Shown: positions 37,954 through 47,733, counted from the first letter of the stretch. The stretch is DNA of 64,000 nucleotides from Acinetobacter sp. CFCC 10889 (GCF_003268395.1 NZ_LQXQ01000005.1:55016-119015), one strand, 5' to 3'. Notes: generated from the letters alone by a model not told the origin. Program-made: numbers and translations.

Positions 37954-38184
37954 ATGAAATTAGTTAAAACTCTACTTGCAACAACTTTTGCTCTTACTGC
38001 TGCAACCGCTTCTTTTGCTGCAACTGAACAAGCGGCTGATGAAGCTGAAAAAGTAGTTGTATCAACCCAAGAAGCTGCAACAACTGAAGATGCTTCTGCT
38101 GCTGCTCAACCAACATCTGAACAGCCAGCAACTGAAAGTGCTGCTGAAGGTTCAACCCCTGTTGCACCACAAGCAAATCAATAA
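37954..38184 (+). CDS. Small secreted Ala/Thr/Gln-rich protein (76 aa)
   Basis: Start ATG 37954 with AAGGAT seven bases upstream; the ATG at 37945 overlaps that site. The signal peptide MKLVKTLLATTFALTAATASFA is followed by about 54 residues made almost only of Ala, Glu, Thr, Gln, Ser, Pro and Val. It has no aromatic residues and is probably disordered. It has no Cys and no domain. The good ribosome site and strong terminator suggest a well-expressed monocistronic gene. Function unknown. Confidence 0.8.
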   Translation: MKLVKTLLATTFALTAATASFAATEQAADEAEKVVVSTQEAATTEDASAAAQPTSEQPATESAAEGSTPVAPQANQ

Positions 38185-38251
38185 GATTTAATGCTCTCTC
38201 TCAAGATAACAATGTAAGTTCAAATCATTTAAGTTAAGCTCGCTTAGCTTA

Positions 38252-38286
38252 AAAAAGACCAGATCAAGCTGCGATCTGGTCTTTTT
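38252..38286 (+). terminator. Strong terminator of the small secreted protein gene
   Basis: A perfect 14-bp stem AAAAAGACCAGATC / GATCTGGTCTTTTT with a seven-base loop. Confidence 0.9.
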
Positions 38287-38565
38287 ATATTTGAATATTG
38301 CCAATATTTTAATTTACTGATTTTTATACATCCTCATATTTTAAAAAGATATACTTCAATATTCATCATAGATATTTATAATCATTAGATTCAATACACC
38401 TATGCTCTATTTTAAATTTTATTATTTATTTTCAAATATTTAAAATAAAAAAATCACTCCACATTGCACTTTATTAGGCTAGCTTTCCACTATGGCATAG
38501 CTAGGCTAAGACCACCATTTCAGTCATTAATAGCCACATATTGTGATTTGAATGGAACAATCGCT
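38287..38565. other. AT-rich upstream region of the hydroxylase gene
   Basis: No ORF seen; together with 38185-38286 this makes a 381-bp gap. It contains the inverted repeat at 38474-38509. Confidence 0.4.
38474..38509. promoter_or_regulatory. Inverted repeat upstream of the MhpA-like gene
   Basis: TTAGGCTAGCT and AGCTAGGCTAA form 11-bp arms with one mismatch, 14 bp apart, about 57 bp before the start codon. It could be an operator or a leader hairpin. Confidence 0.4.
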
Positions 38566-40173
38566 ATGCGTTCAAAGATTGACTACAGCACTGAAGTGGC
38601 TATTTTAGGTGCAGGTCCTGTGGGTTTAACCCTTGCCAACTACTTAAGCAAACAAGGTGTCAAAGTCACTGTGGTTGAGCAGTTAGACAGCTTGATTGAT
38701 TACCCACGTGCCATTGGAATTGATGATGAATCTTTGCGTACCATTCAATCACTGGGTTTGGTCGATCAAGTCTTACCACATACCACGCCCAACCATGCCA
38801 TGCGATTCCTGACTCCGAAAGGTCGTTGCTTTGCAGATATTCAGCCTTTAACCCGTGAGTTTGGTTTCTCACGCCGTAATGCCTTTATTCAGCCGCAAGT
38901 GGATAATGTGTTATTACAAGGTTTAAAACAGTATGAAAATGCACAGGTTTTATTTTCACGTCATTTAGATGAGTTCACTCAGGACGCCAACGGCGTAACG
39001 CTGAACATCCAAACTAAAGACGGCAATCAAGAAGTCATTCATGCACAGTACTTAATTGCCTGTGATGGCGGGAACTCCATTGTTCGTCGTACTTTAAATA
39101 TCGGTTTTGATGGTAAAACTGCACCAAACCAATGGATTGTGATTGATGTTGAAAATGACCCATTGGCAACACCACACATTTACTTGTGCTGTGATCCTGT
39201 GCGCCCGTATGTCTCTGCTGCCCTACCGCATGGCATCCGTCGTTTTGAATTTATGGTGATGCCAGGTGAAACACAGGAAGAACTCAGCAAGCCTGAAAAT
39301 ATTGCCAAACTTCTATCTAAAGTTTTGCCAACCACTGATGGCATCGAAGTGATTCGTCAACGTGTCTATACCCACAATGCCCGTATCGCAGATAAATTCC
39401 GTGTAGATCGTATTTTACTTGCAGGTGATGCAGCGCACATCATGCCTGTATGGCAAGGTCAGGGTTATAACAGTGGTATGCGTGATGCTTTTAACTTGGC
39501 ATGGAAAATGGCACTTGTCGTTCAAGGCAAAGCGAGTCCTGAGCTATTGGACAGTTATCAAGTTGAACGTAAAGACCATGCTAAAGCCATGATTGATCTT
39601 TCTGTGATGGCTGGTCATGTCCTTGCGCCACCGAAAAAATGGCAAGGTTTTGTCCGTGATGGGATTGCTTATGCACTGAACTACATCAAGCCAATCAAAC
39701 AGTATTTACTGGAAATGCGTTTTAAACCGATGCCGAAATATAATGATGGTGCATTAGTTAAAGACAACAATAAAGAATCACCTGTCGGTAAAATGTTTAT
39801 CCAACCACAGGTTCAGCTTGAAAATGGGCAAACTGTTTTACTGGATGAAGTGATTGGGAATGACTTTGCGGTGATCGCTTGGGGTGTCGATCCGAAATGG
39901 GGCATCAATGATACCAATATGAAAGTATGGCAATCTTTGGGTGTGAAGTTTATCCAAGTTTTACCTGCGGTGCAGTTAGGCAATGAAAAACGTAAAATCC
40001 ATGATGGTGTAATCACGATTGGTGATATTGGGACAGAAATTCGCTCTTGGTTCGGTAAAACAGATCAAGCCATGGTCATTTTACGCCCTGACCGTTTCGT
40101 AGCAGCATTGGCGATTCCACAAACCATGAATACAGTTAGTCAGCAATTGTTTAGTAAGCTACATGCAAAATAG
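38566..40173 (+). CDS. mhpA: FAD-dependent aromatic hydroxylase, MhpA-like
   Basis: Resembles 3-(3-hydroxyphenyl)propionate 2-hydroxylase. From the ATG at 38566 it has 535 residues. The N-terminal FAD-binding motif is [17 protein letters not shown]...VVEQ. The middle DG motif is [13 protein letters not shown]. The second FAD motif is [34 protein letters not shown]. The size and the QGQG/NSG sequence fit MhpA better than PobA. No other mhp genes are nearby, so the substrate is uncertain. The longer TTG-initiated frame (38464) has no conserved N-terminus. Confidence 0.85.
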   Translation: MRSKIDYSTEVAILGAGPVGLTLANYLSKQGVKVTVVEQLDSLIDYPRAIGIDDESLRTIQSLGLVDQVLPHTTPNHAMRFLTPKGRCFADIQPLTREFGFSRRNAFIQPQVDNVLLQGLKQYENAQVLFSRHLDEFTQDANGVTLNIQTKDGNQEVIHAQYLIACDGGNSIVRRTLNIGFDGKTAPNQWIVIDVENDPLATPHIYLCCDPVRPYVSAALPHGIRRFEFMVMPGETQEELSKPENIAKLLSKVLPTTDGIEVIRQRVYTHNARIADKFRVDRILLAGDAAHIMPVWQGQGYNSGMRDAFNLAWKMALVVQGKASPELLDSYQVERKDHAKAMIDLSVMAGHVLAPPKKWQGFVRDGIAYALNYIKPIKQYLLEMRFKPMPKYNDGALVKDNNKESPVGKMFIQPQVQLENGQTVLLDEVIGNDFAVIAWGVDPKWGINDTNMKVWQSLGVKFIQVLPAVQLGNEKRKIHDGVITIGDIGTEIRSWFGKTDQAMVILRPDRFVAALAIPQTMNTVSQQLFSKLHAK

Positions 40174-40198
40174 GCTGTAAATACTGCTCAAATTTTTT

Positions 40199-40230
40199 AA
40201 AATCACCATGTTTAAAATGTGGTGATTTTT
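40199..40230 (+). terminator. Terminator of the hydroxylase gene
   Basis: Stem AAAATCACCA / TGGTGATTTT with an 11-base loop, followed by T residues. Confidence 0.85.
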
Positions 40231-40386
40231 AAATTGCAATAATTTATGTATTTATATCTGATTTTTATTTTTCACATCAATTTTATACCCATATTTTTCA
40301 TTCAAACATATTTCTGTCAATAAAAAGCTGTATTGAAGAATAAATTTACGCATAATATCGCCATTCAAATTAAGCTATTTATTCTT

Positions 40387-41223
40387 ATGAAAAAAATTGT
40401 TTTACTTGCATGTATTACAGCACTCACGGCATGTTCAAAACCAACACCTGAACAAAACAATTCATCAACAAGTACAGAGCAAATCATTTCCCTACAACCA
40501 TCTAAAAACACCTTGGATAGCACTCGCTTTATGCGTAGCGATGAAGCTGGACCTTTGTGCCCAGACAACTCATCACAATGTTATACCTATGCACAAGAGC
40601 AAATTCGCGCTAAATATCCTGATTTAATCCAAAAAATTGGCGATGGCATTAGTATTAAACTTTTTAATGGCACTATTAAAAAATATATGCCAAGTCGAGG
40701 CAAGGAAGATCACCCTGAATATTGCGAAGTCTGTGCCTATACAATCATCAATGAATATCCTGCGATTGATTCTTTGCTCTTACATACACAATATTATGAA
40801 GGAGCAGGTTATACCTTGCTAAATTTAAAAACTGGAACAGAAGCATATTTGTCAGGCATCCCGACATTTAGCCCAGACTACAAATATATGCTCAGTATTA
40901 ACAGTGACTTAGAAGCAGGCTATACGGACAATGAACTGAATATTTATCAAATTGATGACAATCATAATGCACAACTCATTTTTGAAGCAGTAAAAACCAT
41001 CCCTCAATTTCATGCAGAAAATAATATCGGCTTTTCTGCTGCAATATGGCTAGACAACACGAAATTTATTGCACAGTCAGACTATCTGCCAGATAGTGAA
41101 AACTATTCTAGTGAATATCCACATAAATTTTATCAATTCAGTTTAATGAATAGTGATGCAACACCACATTGGTCTGTCGAAACCTTATCTGAAGAAGCCT
41201 ATCAGAAACTGAAAGATCAATAA
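40387..41223 (+). CDS. Lipoprotein, hypothetical (278 aa)
   Basis: The ATG at 40387 gives MKKIVLLACITALTAC, a clean lipobox (LTAC). A Ser/Thr/Asn-rich linker and a globular domain follow. Four Cys (LCPDNSSQC and YCEVC) could form disulfides. The rest looks beta-rich (YTLLNLKTGTEAYL, FSPDYKYMLSINSD), perhaps propeller-like. The upstream in-frame TTG start is rejected. No family is recognised. Confidence 0.75.
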   Translation: MKKIVLLACITALTACSKPTPEQNNSSTSTEQIISLQPSKNTLDSTRFMRSDEAGPLCPDNSSQCYTYAQEQIRAKYPDLIQKIGDGISIKLFNGTIKKYMPSRGKEDHPEYCEVCAYTIINEYPAIDSLLLHTQYYEGAGYTLLNLKTGTEAYLSGIPTFSPDYKYMLSINSDLEAGYTDNELNIYQIDDNHNAQLIFEAVKTIPQFHAENNIGFSAAIWLDNTKFIAQSDYLPDSENYSSEYPHKFYQFSLMNSDATPHWSVETLSEEAYQKLKDQ

Positions 41224-41240
41224 TTATTTTTCAGTTTTAA

Positions 41241-41264
41241 CTTGGCAGCTGTTGAGCTGCCAAG
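41241..41264 (+). terminator. Hairpin after the 40387 lipoprotein gene
   Basis: A perfect 10-bp inverted repeat CTTGGCAGCT / AGCTGCCAAG with a four-base loop. The following tract is only pyrimidine-rich (CACTTCCCCTTCTTT), so it is a weak or Rho-assisted terminator. Confidence 0.6.
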
Positions 41265-41341
41265 CACTTCCCCTTCTTTATACAATCTGAAATGCCACAT
41301 CTTAAACAGAACCACGTTGTAGAATCAGCATTCAAAATGGA

Positions 41342-42235
41342 TCAAAACATCTCCATATAAAACTGTTCTTTTAAAATTTTTAAAATCAAATCAATGGCTT
41401 CATTCTTTTGATCCTTGCGATAACTTGCATACAAACCAATCATCGGTAAAGGCTCAACCGTATTTTTCACTACGATCTTATCGCCAAGTAAAGGAATCAC
41501 ATAGGCAGGCACTAAACTCCAACCAACCCCCATACCGACAAGATTGACATTTAAAAGAATATTGGTCGACTTCTGTACGACATTGACATTTAATTTCGAC
41601 TGCTTAAAAAAATCCTGAATAATTTTATGCAGTTGAGGTGATGCATCTTCATCACTAATGACAAAATCCTGCTGATTAAATGACTTAATGCTGACATGCT
41701 TTTGCTGTGCAAAAGGCGAATCTTTAGGCATAATCAAAGTCAAAGGTTCTTGAAAAACTTGCATGCTTTCAAATTCTTCGTCATCACTTAGATAACGCGT
41801 GAAAGCAATATCAATCTCGCCTTTACGTAATGCCTTAAACTGATCCGAATCAGTCAAACTATGGAAATCAATTTTAATATCAGGAAAATGCGCGCGAATA
41901 TTCGGCATGATATAAGGAAAAACCTTCATTTCAGCCACAGGCACAAAGCCGATATTCAATTGATCTTTATTAATTTTGGCAATCTGACGTGCATCAAAAA
42001 TTGCCTTTTCTGCATGTTCCAAACTGAGCAAAGCTTCTTTTAAAAATGCTCGTCCTTCATCCGTTAACTCAACTTTACGATTAGAACGAATTAACAATTG
42101 TACACCAACCTCTTGCTCTAAGTCTTTGATTTGTTGACTCAAAGAAGGCTGAACAGTAAACATACGTTGTGCAGCTTTGGTGAAGTTTAATTCTTCTGCC
42201 ACTGCCACAAAATAGCGTAAATGACGTAATTCCAT
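41342..42235 (-). CDS. LysR-family transcriptional regulator (CatM/BenM-like)
   Basis: The 297 residues start with the winged-helix MELRHLRYFVAVAEELNFTKAAQRMFTVQPSLSQQIKDLEQEVGVQLL, closely similar to the CatM/BenM subgroup. A periplasmic-binding-protein-like effector domain follows. It is 12 bp downstream of the MFS gene on the same strand, so it belongs to the TetR-MFS-LysR cluster. This is unusual, since LysR genes are mostly divergent from their targets. The effector is not known. Confidence 0.92.
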   Translation of the reverse strand: MELRHLRYFVAVAEELNFTKAAQRMFTVQPSLSQQIKDLEQEVGVQLLIRSNRKVELTDEGRAFLKEALLSLEHAEKAIFDARQIAKINKDQLNIGFVPVAEMKVFPYIMPNIRAHFPDIKIDFHSLTDSDQFKALRKGEIDIAFTRYLSDDEEFESMQVFQEPLTLIMPKDSPFAQQKHVSIKSFNQQDFVISDEDASPQLHKIIQDFFKQSKLNVNVVQKSTNILLNVNLVGMGVGWSLVPAYVIPLLGDKIVVKNTVEPLPMIGLYASYRKDQKNEAIDLILKILKEQFYMEMF

Positions 42236-42247
42236 AGGTTTAGCCTT

Positions 42248-43456
42248 CTATTTTGCCAAAGTTAGTTTTTGTGCAACGCTCACTCTATATAAAAGCATAG
42301 TCATCACCACAATGACTGCACAAAAAAGATATGTGAATTGATAACCTAAATAAGCAATGATCAAGCCCATGACCACTGAACCGACAGCCATACCAAAATC
42401 AAACAAAGTAAAAAAAGTTGAAATCGAATGTCCCATTCGCTCTTTAGGTACAGCCTGAATTGCAACTGTTTGAAAACACGGGAAAAGTGAACCATAGCCA
42501 ATGCCAATAAATACCGCAGCCAACCATAAAATCCATTGTGAATGTACAAAGCTTACGATCACCAAACCAATTGCAAAAAATACAAAAGACGGATAAATCA
42601 CAGCGCTTGCTCCTTTTCGGTCATAAATTTGACCAACCCAAGGACGCACAATAATCATTGCCAATGCAAAAATAATAAAAAATAAGCTGACATATTGCAG
42701 TAAGTTTTGCATTTCCGCATAAGCAGTAATAAAACTCATAATGCTTGAATAGGAAAATGCCACCAATAAAGCCACACAACCTATTGGCACAGCACGTTGC
42801 TCAATGATGTCGGAAAACTGCAAATGATGTTGATCTGTTGATTTTGCTATTTTTACAGTCGTATTCGATGTCAAAGGAGTTAAAGGAATAATTAAACAAA
42901 AAATAAAACCCACACAAATAATCGCAGTCAACACCTGAAAAACGCTCATAAAGTCAGCATATTGCAAAATTGTGAGCGCAAGAAATGGACCAAATACCAC
43001 AGCCAAATTGGTCGACATGACATAATACCCCATGCCCTCACCTTTACGCTGTTCAGGAATAAACTCATTGGCAATCGGCACAGCAACAGTGGTAAGAACA
43101 CTAAACCAAATGCCATGTATAAAACGCACTGCCAACAAAACCCACAGACTATCTGCAAATAAATAAGCAAAGGCACAAAGTACAAATAATAATTCTGAAC
43201 CACGAAATGCCAGTTTTTTGCCTATTTTTTCGATGATTAAACCTGAAAATGGACGAATCGCAATGGATGATACCAAGAATAATGTCAGTGCTAAGCCTGC
43301 TTGCTGAACAGAGCCACCCAAAGACTTTAAAATATAAACAGGTAAAATGGTTAAAAATGCAAAATAATAGGTAAATAGGAATAAGTTATTAAAAATACAT
43401 AAAATAAAATTTCTATTCCATAACTTTTCAGACTGCAATGCTGCTCTATCATTCAT
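42248..43456 (-). CDS. MFS transporter (drug-efflux type)
   Basis: The 402-residue protein has twelve membrane helices. The MFS motif A-like loops are RPFSGLIIEKIGKKLAF and VRPWVGQIYDRKGA, and motif C-like glycines sit in the central helices. It is similar in style to DHA1-type proton antiporters. It starts within the last codon of the upstream TetR gene (4-bp overlap), so it is translationally coupled to it and probably repressed by it. The substrate is unknown. Confidence 0.9.
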   Translation of the reverse strand: MNDRAALQSEKLWNRNFILCIFNNLFLFTYYFAFLTILPVYILKSLGGSVQQAGLALTLFLVSSIAIRPFSGLIIEKIGKKLAFRGSELLFVLCAFAYLFADSLWVLLAVRFIHGIWFSVLTTVAVPIANEFIPEQRKGEGMGYYVMSTNLAVVFGPFLALTILQYADFMSVFQVLTAIICVGFIFCLIIPLTPLTSNTTVKIAKSTDQHHLQFSDIIEQRAVPIGCVALLVAFSYSSIMSFITAYAEMQNLLQYVSLFFIIFALAMIIVRPWVGQIYDRKGASAVIYPSFVFFAIGLVIVSFVHSQWILWLAAVFIGIGYGSLFPCFQTVAIQAVPKERMGHSISTFFTLFDFGMAVGSVVMGLIIAYLGYQFTYLFCAVIVVMTMLLYRVSVAQKLTLAK

Positions 43457-44031
43457 GCTTGCACCTGTATTTTTGTGATTTGAATCGGTGCTAAAACTAA
43501 AGTGACTAAGTCATGAATATAATCTGCATCAGGTATTTTATTAAAAAAAATAATTTGATAATGAATCGGGGCATACACACTATCGAGCATCAACTCAAAC
43601 GGATAATTTTCACAAATTTCACCCCGTTGAATCGCCACTTGAATCAATTTTCGTGTGGCTTCTCGTCTAGGTAGTAAATACTGCTGAAAAAACTCACCCG
43701 CAGCTTCTCGATGTTCTGCCATGACGACTAACAAAGCACGCCCCACTTGATGATCTAAAGCTTTGGCTAATTTTAATAATTGTTGCTCTAAGTTATATTG
43801 CAAACTTTGCTCAACATCCATTTCAAAAACAGAAGCGGTATAGGCTTTAAACGCCTCAAAAACTAAGTCTGACTTATGTTTCCACCAACGATAAATCGTT
43901 GATTTGGCAACACCTGCACGTAAAGCGACATCTTCAATCGTGAGCTTACGATAATCATGTTGTTCTAAGGCTTGCACTACCGCATCTAAAATACACTGCT
44001 TACGGCGTGCGGTTTTTTCAATTTCCATCAT
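43453..44031 (-). CDS. TetR-family regulator of the adjacent MFS pump
   Basis: The 192 residues include the DNA-binding domain HDYRKLTIEDVALRAGVAKSTIYRWWKHKSDLVFEAF and a C-terminal domain of the TetR_C_11 type. It is first in a cluster with the MFS gene (4-bp overlap) and the LysR gene. A near-perfect palindrome 9 bp upstream of its ATG is the likely operator, pointing to autorepression with the pump. Confidence 0.93.
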   Translation of the reverse strand: MMEIEKTARRKQCILDAVVQALEQHDYRKLTIEDVALRAGVAKSTIYRWWKHKSDLVFEAFKAYTASVFEMDVEQSLQYNLEQQLLKLAKALDHQVGRALLVVMAEHREAAGEFFQQYLLPRREATRKLIQVAIQRGEICENYPFELMLDSVYAPIHYQIIFFNKIPDADYIHDLVTLVLAPIQITKIQVQA

Positions 44032-44039
44032 CCCTGCAC

Positions 44040-44064
44040 CAAACGATACGCTACGTTTCGTTTG
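44040..44064. promoter_or_regulatory. Candidate TetR operator
   Basis: A 25-bp imperfect palindrome with arms CAAACGA and TCGTTTG and inner matching ACG/CGT. It lies between the TetR gene start (44031) and its presumed promoter. Confidence 0.6.
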
Positions 44065-44191
44065 ATTTTAAGAAATCACGTTCGATTCTCTAAATAGATT
44101 TTTTCTTTCATATCATCACTAAAAACAATCAATCTATACTGCTTTTTTATTTTAATCCTAATTTCCATTGTTAAATATCAAAACCCATTCA

Positions 44192-44222
44192 TAAAAAAAC
44201 CTCCAAAATGGAGGTTTCTTCA
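44192..44222 (-). terminator. Terminator of the thioesterase gene
   Basis: On the minus strand AAACCTCC-ATTTT-GGAGGTTT is followed by a run of T. It directly abuts the stop codon. Confidence 0.88.
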
Positions 44223-44223
44223 A

Positions 44224-44745
44224 TCAACTATGTGAGCTTTTCTTATAAATACTGCACGATGGATGATGATTTTCTTGCAAACGAGCAACTTTACGATGCT
44301 CTGCTGCTTCAAATCGACAACGCTTCCAATCATTATCTAAATTTAATGCAGGAATTTGTTTTGGCTTGCCATTTTCATCCACGGCAACCATTGTAAAATA
44401 ACAACTGTTAGTATGACGCACTGAACGCTTTTGAATATTTTGTGCTTCTACACGGATGCCGATTTCCATAGAAGTACGACCTACGTGATTGACACTCGCT
44501 AAAAATGTCACCAATTCACCAACATGGATTGGCTCTTTAAAGTTCACTTTATCCACTGACAAAGTGACAACATAACTGCCCGAATAACGGCTCGCACATG
44601 CATAAGCGACTTGGTCAAGCAGCTTTAGAATCGTGCCCCCATGTACATTACCTGAAAAATTTGCCATGTCAGGGGTCATCAAAATAGACATCGTTAATTC
44701 AGATTGGTCTTCTGTTGCAGGGATCATTTGATCGAGTGGTGACAT
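44224..44745 (-). CDS. Acyl-CoA thioesterase, hotdog fold (YciA/ACOT type)
   Basis: Hydrolyses acyl-CoA to free acid and CoA. The 173 residues have the family signature MTPDMANFSGNVHGGTILKLLDQVAYACASRYSG, with the Asn/His/Gly active-site segment. VDKVNFKEPIHVGELVTFLASVNHVGRTSMEIGIRV follows. The C-terminal ~40 residues are a basic extension. Single gene with its own terminator. Confidence 0.92.
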   Translation of the reverse strand: MSPLDQMIPATEDQSELTMSILMTPDMANFSGNVHGGTILKLLDQVAYACASRYSGSYVVTLSVDKVNFKEPIHVGELVTFLASVNHVGRTSMEIGIRVEAQNIQKRSVRHTNSCYFTMVAVDENGKPKQIPALNLDNDWKRCRFEAAEHRKVARLQENHHPSCSIYKKSSHS

Positions 44746-44869
44746 TATTTTCTTGACTCAGTGTTAAGACAGGAGATAGAGAACTATTATTATATATCTT
44801 TTCAACCAAAAAAAATGTTTAATTCGGCAATTGACCATTATCTGACATTATACTGTTTGGTTGAATCAT

Positions 44870-45078
44870 TTATAAAATATATAGTTCATACCTATTCATC
44901 TTGTGCTTGTTGAACAAGACGTAACATTCGATCGAAATATTATCGTAACTTACACGTGGCTCGCTCATGCTACAAAGTTGTATTTCATAAGATTGATCCA
45001 AGTTATTTTTGTGACAACAAAAATCACTTCGGGCTGCGTTGCTAATTTTACTTTTTGACCTACTTCAATTTTCGTCAT
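44870..45078 (-). pseudogene. Small hypothetical gene with a one-base deletion
   Basis: The ATG at 45078 reads MTKIEVGQKVKLATQPEVIFVVTKI and then goes out of frame to a TGA at 44965. One extra base near 45004 restores a single frame to a TAA at 44870: NLDQSYEIQLCSMSEPRVSYDNISIEC and onward, 69 residues. The two halves read as one small beta-rich protein. No family is recognised. It is either a decayed gene or a base-call error. Confidence 0.55.
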
Positions 45079-45248
45079 TTTAACTTCATAATCCTAATCA
45101 TGTATATTTTATTAAATATTGAATTGATTAGAATTATAAATATTTTACAAAAAATAGTAAATTTAAATAAATGATTTTAAAACTATAATACAGTTAAATT
45201 TCATTATTAAGCTAAAAATTAACTCATACTATAGTTAAAAATGATCAA

Positions 45249-46223
45249 TTAATTATGCACACTAAACTCAGAAATCTGTCCATTTTGCACTGCTTTCTTT
45301 TTGATATTTAATACCGTTTTAATATCATTAAGTCGCTCACTTGTAGCATCTCGTCCTACTTGCATGGTGTATTCACGAGTTTTCACATCAAAAATATGCG
45401 CTTTTTCACGCAAATCAGGCTGTATCACAATATCCGCATTTTTCAGCTCTTCAGCCGCCAAATGACTTTGCATAATATTAATATTTTGATTAAACAAGCC
45501 CCACATATTGGTTGTTTCTGTATATAAAGGTTGCGCTAAAATATTGACTGCAATGACAATATCTGCACCAAGATCTCGTGCAACATCTACAGGAACTGGA
45601 CTGACTAAACCGCCATCAACATATTCAAGCCCATTAATCTCTGTTGGAATAAACATACTTGGAATAGACACTGAAGCACGGACAGCTTGTCCTGTATTCC
45701 CATAATTAAATACAACCTTTTGACCATTTTTCAATTCGGTTGCCACCACATACATTGGGATTTTCATCTGTTCAAGTGGCTGTTGTCCTACTTGGGTATT
45801 GATATAATCTTCTACTTTTTGACCATCAAAAAAACCTTTCATCCCGATCTTAAACTCACGGACATCTTTCACTTTTAAATTTAAGGCTATTTCACGTAAT
45901 TCTTCTGCTGACTTACCACTGGCATATAACGAACCCACGATACTGCCTGCACTTGTACCGACAATAAAATCAGGTTTAATCCCTTGTTGTTCTAATATTT
46001 CGATCACACCAATATGTGCATAACCTCGTGCACCACCACTCCCTAAAACTAATGCAATGACAGGCTTTTTTTGGGAATCTTTAAATTTATAGAAACTTTT
46101 ATCAAGTTGCGAACGTGCTACAGGCATCTCATGCGCTGCTGTCAAATGTGACATTTGTGGCGTGCTTTGGCATGCCGTCAACATAAAACAACACATCAAA
46201 ATCCATAAGGTAATTTTTTGCAT
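45249..46223 (-). CDS. Patatin-like phospholipase, lipoprotein (RssA-like)
   Basis: A lipid acyl hydrolase. From the ATG at 46223 it has MQKITLWILMCCFMLTAC with lipobox LTAC, so it is probably anchored to a membrane. The patatin domain follows: GSGGARGYAHIGV (oxyanion), GTSAGSIVG (Ser nucleophile) and YVDGGLVSPVP (Asp of the dyad). The 324 residues are a usual size for RssA-type proteins. Single gene. An 8-codon longer start precedes the signal and is rejected. Confidence 0.9.
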   Translation of the reverse strand: MQKITLWILMCCFMLTACQSTPQMSHLTAAHEMPVARSQLDKSFYKFKDSQKKPVIALVLGSGGARGYAHIGVIEILEQQGIKPDFIVGTSAGSIVGSLYASGKSAEELREIALNLKVKDVREFKIGMKGFFDGQKVEDYINTQVGQQPLEQMKIPMYVVATELKNGQKVVFNYGNTGQAVRASVSIPSMFIPTEINGLEYVDGGLVSPVPVDVARDLGADIVIAVNILAQPLYTETTNMWGLFNQNINIMQSHLAAEELKNADIVIQPDLREKAHIFDVKTREYTMQVGRDATSERLNDIKTVLNIKKKAVQNGQISEFSVHN

Positions 46224-46440
46224 AAAATATGATTCCCACTTTTGCACATATCAGAGCACAAACGTACAAAAAAAACTGTTAAATTTTTTTTGTCATATTT
46301 AAACAGTATAATCGGAAAGCAGCATGATCAAATATTGAAAAGATGAATGGTACAGTAAAAGATATTTTACGATCAGCTACATTTAAGTATTAAAATAATG
46401 ATTTGTATAGAAAAAATAAAATATCACTGATGTAAGTCAA

Positions 46441-46471
46441 AGAGAAGCCGAGATGAAAGGCTTCTCTTTTT
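46441..46471. terminator. Hairpin after gltS
   Basis: AGAGAAGCC / GGCTTCTCT with a nine-base loop, 9 bp past the gltS stop. The T-run is better on the plus strand than on the minus strand, but the only gene it can serve is gltS. Confidence 0.65.
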
Positions 46472-46479
46472 ATGCTTAA

Positions 46480-47724
46480 TTAAACAAAAAATTTCAAAAT
46501 TAATTGAATCACTGTCGCATTAATTAAATCTACAAAGAACGCACCACATAAAGGCACAATCAAAAATGCTTTATGCGATGGACCATACATATTGGTAATG
46601 GCTTGCATATTTGCGACTGCGGTTGGTGTTGCCCCCATACCAAAGCCACAATGTCCTGCTGCCAATACAGCTGCATCATAGTTTTTACCCATGACACGGA
46701 AAGTCACAAACGCAGCGTAGAGTGCCATTGTCAAAGTTTGTGCTGTTAAGATGACAACCAATGGACCAGCCAAATCTGCCAATTGCCAAAGTTTTAATGA
46801 TAACAATGCCATCGCAAGATATAGAGATAATGCAGCATTACCAAAAACATCAATTGCACGGTCAAACATATTGATACGTAAGACACTTTCTAAAACATTA
46901 CGTAAAATAACACCACCACCTAATGCCCAAACAAAGGTTGGCAATTCAAACCAATGCCCTTTACTAAAGCCTGTCATAAACTCAGCAAAAGCCAAACATG
47001 CTGCAAATAGCCCCAGTGTTGTAATCGCATTATCCGCGGTGATTAAACGAACTTGTTGAGGATATTCGAAAGGCACATATTCACCAAGTTCAGTTTCCCC
47101 TTTCACTTGATTATCTGTACTTTGAATTTCTTGATGTGTTTTTGGACTAGAAAGTTGGTATCTATTAATCAATAACTTCGCAAGTGGTCCACCGATGATC
47201 CCACCAATGATCAAACCAAAAGTCGCACTCGCCATACCAAGAGCCAATGCACCTTCAATACCATGCTCAGTTTCTAAGATTCCCCCCCAAGCACCTGCTG
47301 TACCATGACCACCTGTTAATGTGATCGAACCTGCGATTAAACCAATCAACGGATCTAAACCTAAAGCAGATGCCAAGCCCATCCCAACTGCATCTTGCAC
47401 CACAATAAATGATGCAACACAGACAAGGAATACCACTAGACCAATTCCGCCTTCTTTCAGCTTTGCAAAGTTTGCACTTAAACCAATAGATGCAAAGAAA
47501 ACAAGCATAAAACTGGTTTGTAATTCACTACTTGTGGTAATACTATAACCGAACATATTATGTACGATTAGAGAAATAACAGCCGCAACCAAGCCCCCTG
47601 CAACAGGTTCTGGAATATTGTATTTACGTAAAAATTCAATTTTTCGAACGAGAAAACGCCCTAACAACAGCACAATAACGGCTGCAATAAGCGTATAAAA
47701 AGCATTAAAAGTAAATTCCATCAT
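46480..47724 (-). CDS. gltS: Sodium/glutamate symporter GltS
   Basis: Imports glutamate with sodium. The 414 residues form two inverted sets of membrane helices. Family landmarks are NIPEPVAGGLVAA, GSITLTGGHGTAGAWGG and AGHCGFGMGATPTAVANM, the paired re-entrant loops. A hydrophilic loop with QEIQSTDNQVKGE joins the halves. The ATG at 47724 is preceded by GGAAAT; the ATG at 47733 is also possible. Confidence 0.95.
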   Translation of the reverse strand: MMEFTFNAFYTLIAAVIVLLLGRFLVRKIEFLRKYNIPEPVAGGLVAAVISLIVHNMFGYSITTSSELQTSFMLVFFASIGLSANFAKLKEGGIGLVVFLVCVASFIVVQDAVGMGLASALGLDPLIGLIAGSITLTGGHGTAGAWGGILETEHGIEGALALGMASATFGLIIGGIIGGPLAKLLINRYQLSSPKTHQEIQSTDNQVKGETELGEYVPFEYPQQVRLITADNAITTLGLFAACLAFAEFMTGFSKGHWFELPTFVWALGGGVILRNVLESVLRINMFDRAIDVFGNAALSLYLAMALLSLKLWQLADLAGPLVVILTAQTLTMALYAAFVTFRVMGKNYDAAVLAAGHCGFGMGATPTAVANMQAITNMYGPSHKAFLIVPLCGAFFVDLINATVIQLILKFFV

Positions 47725-47733
47725 TATTTCCAT

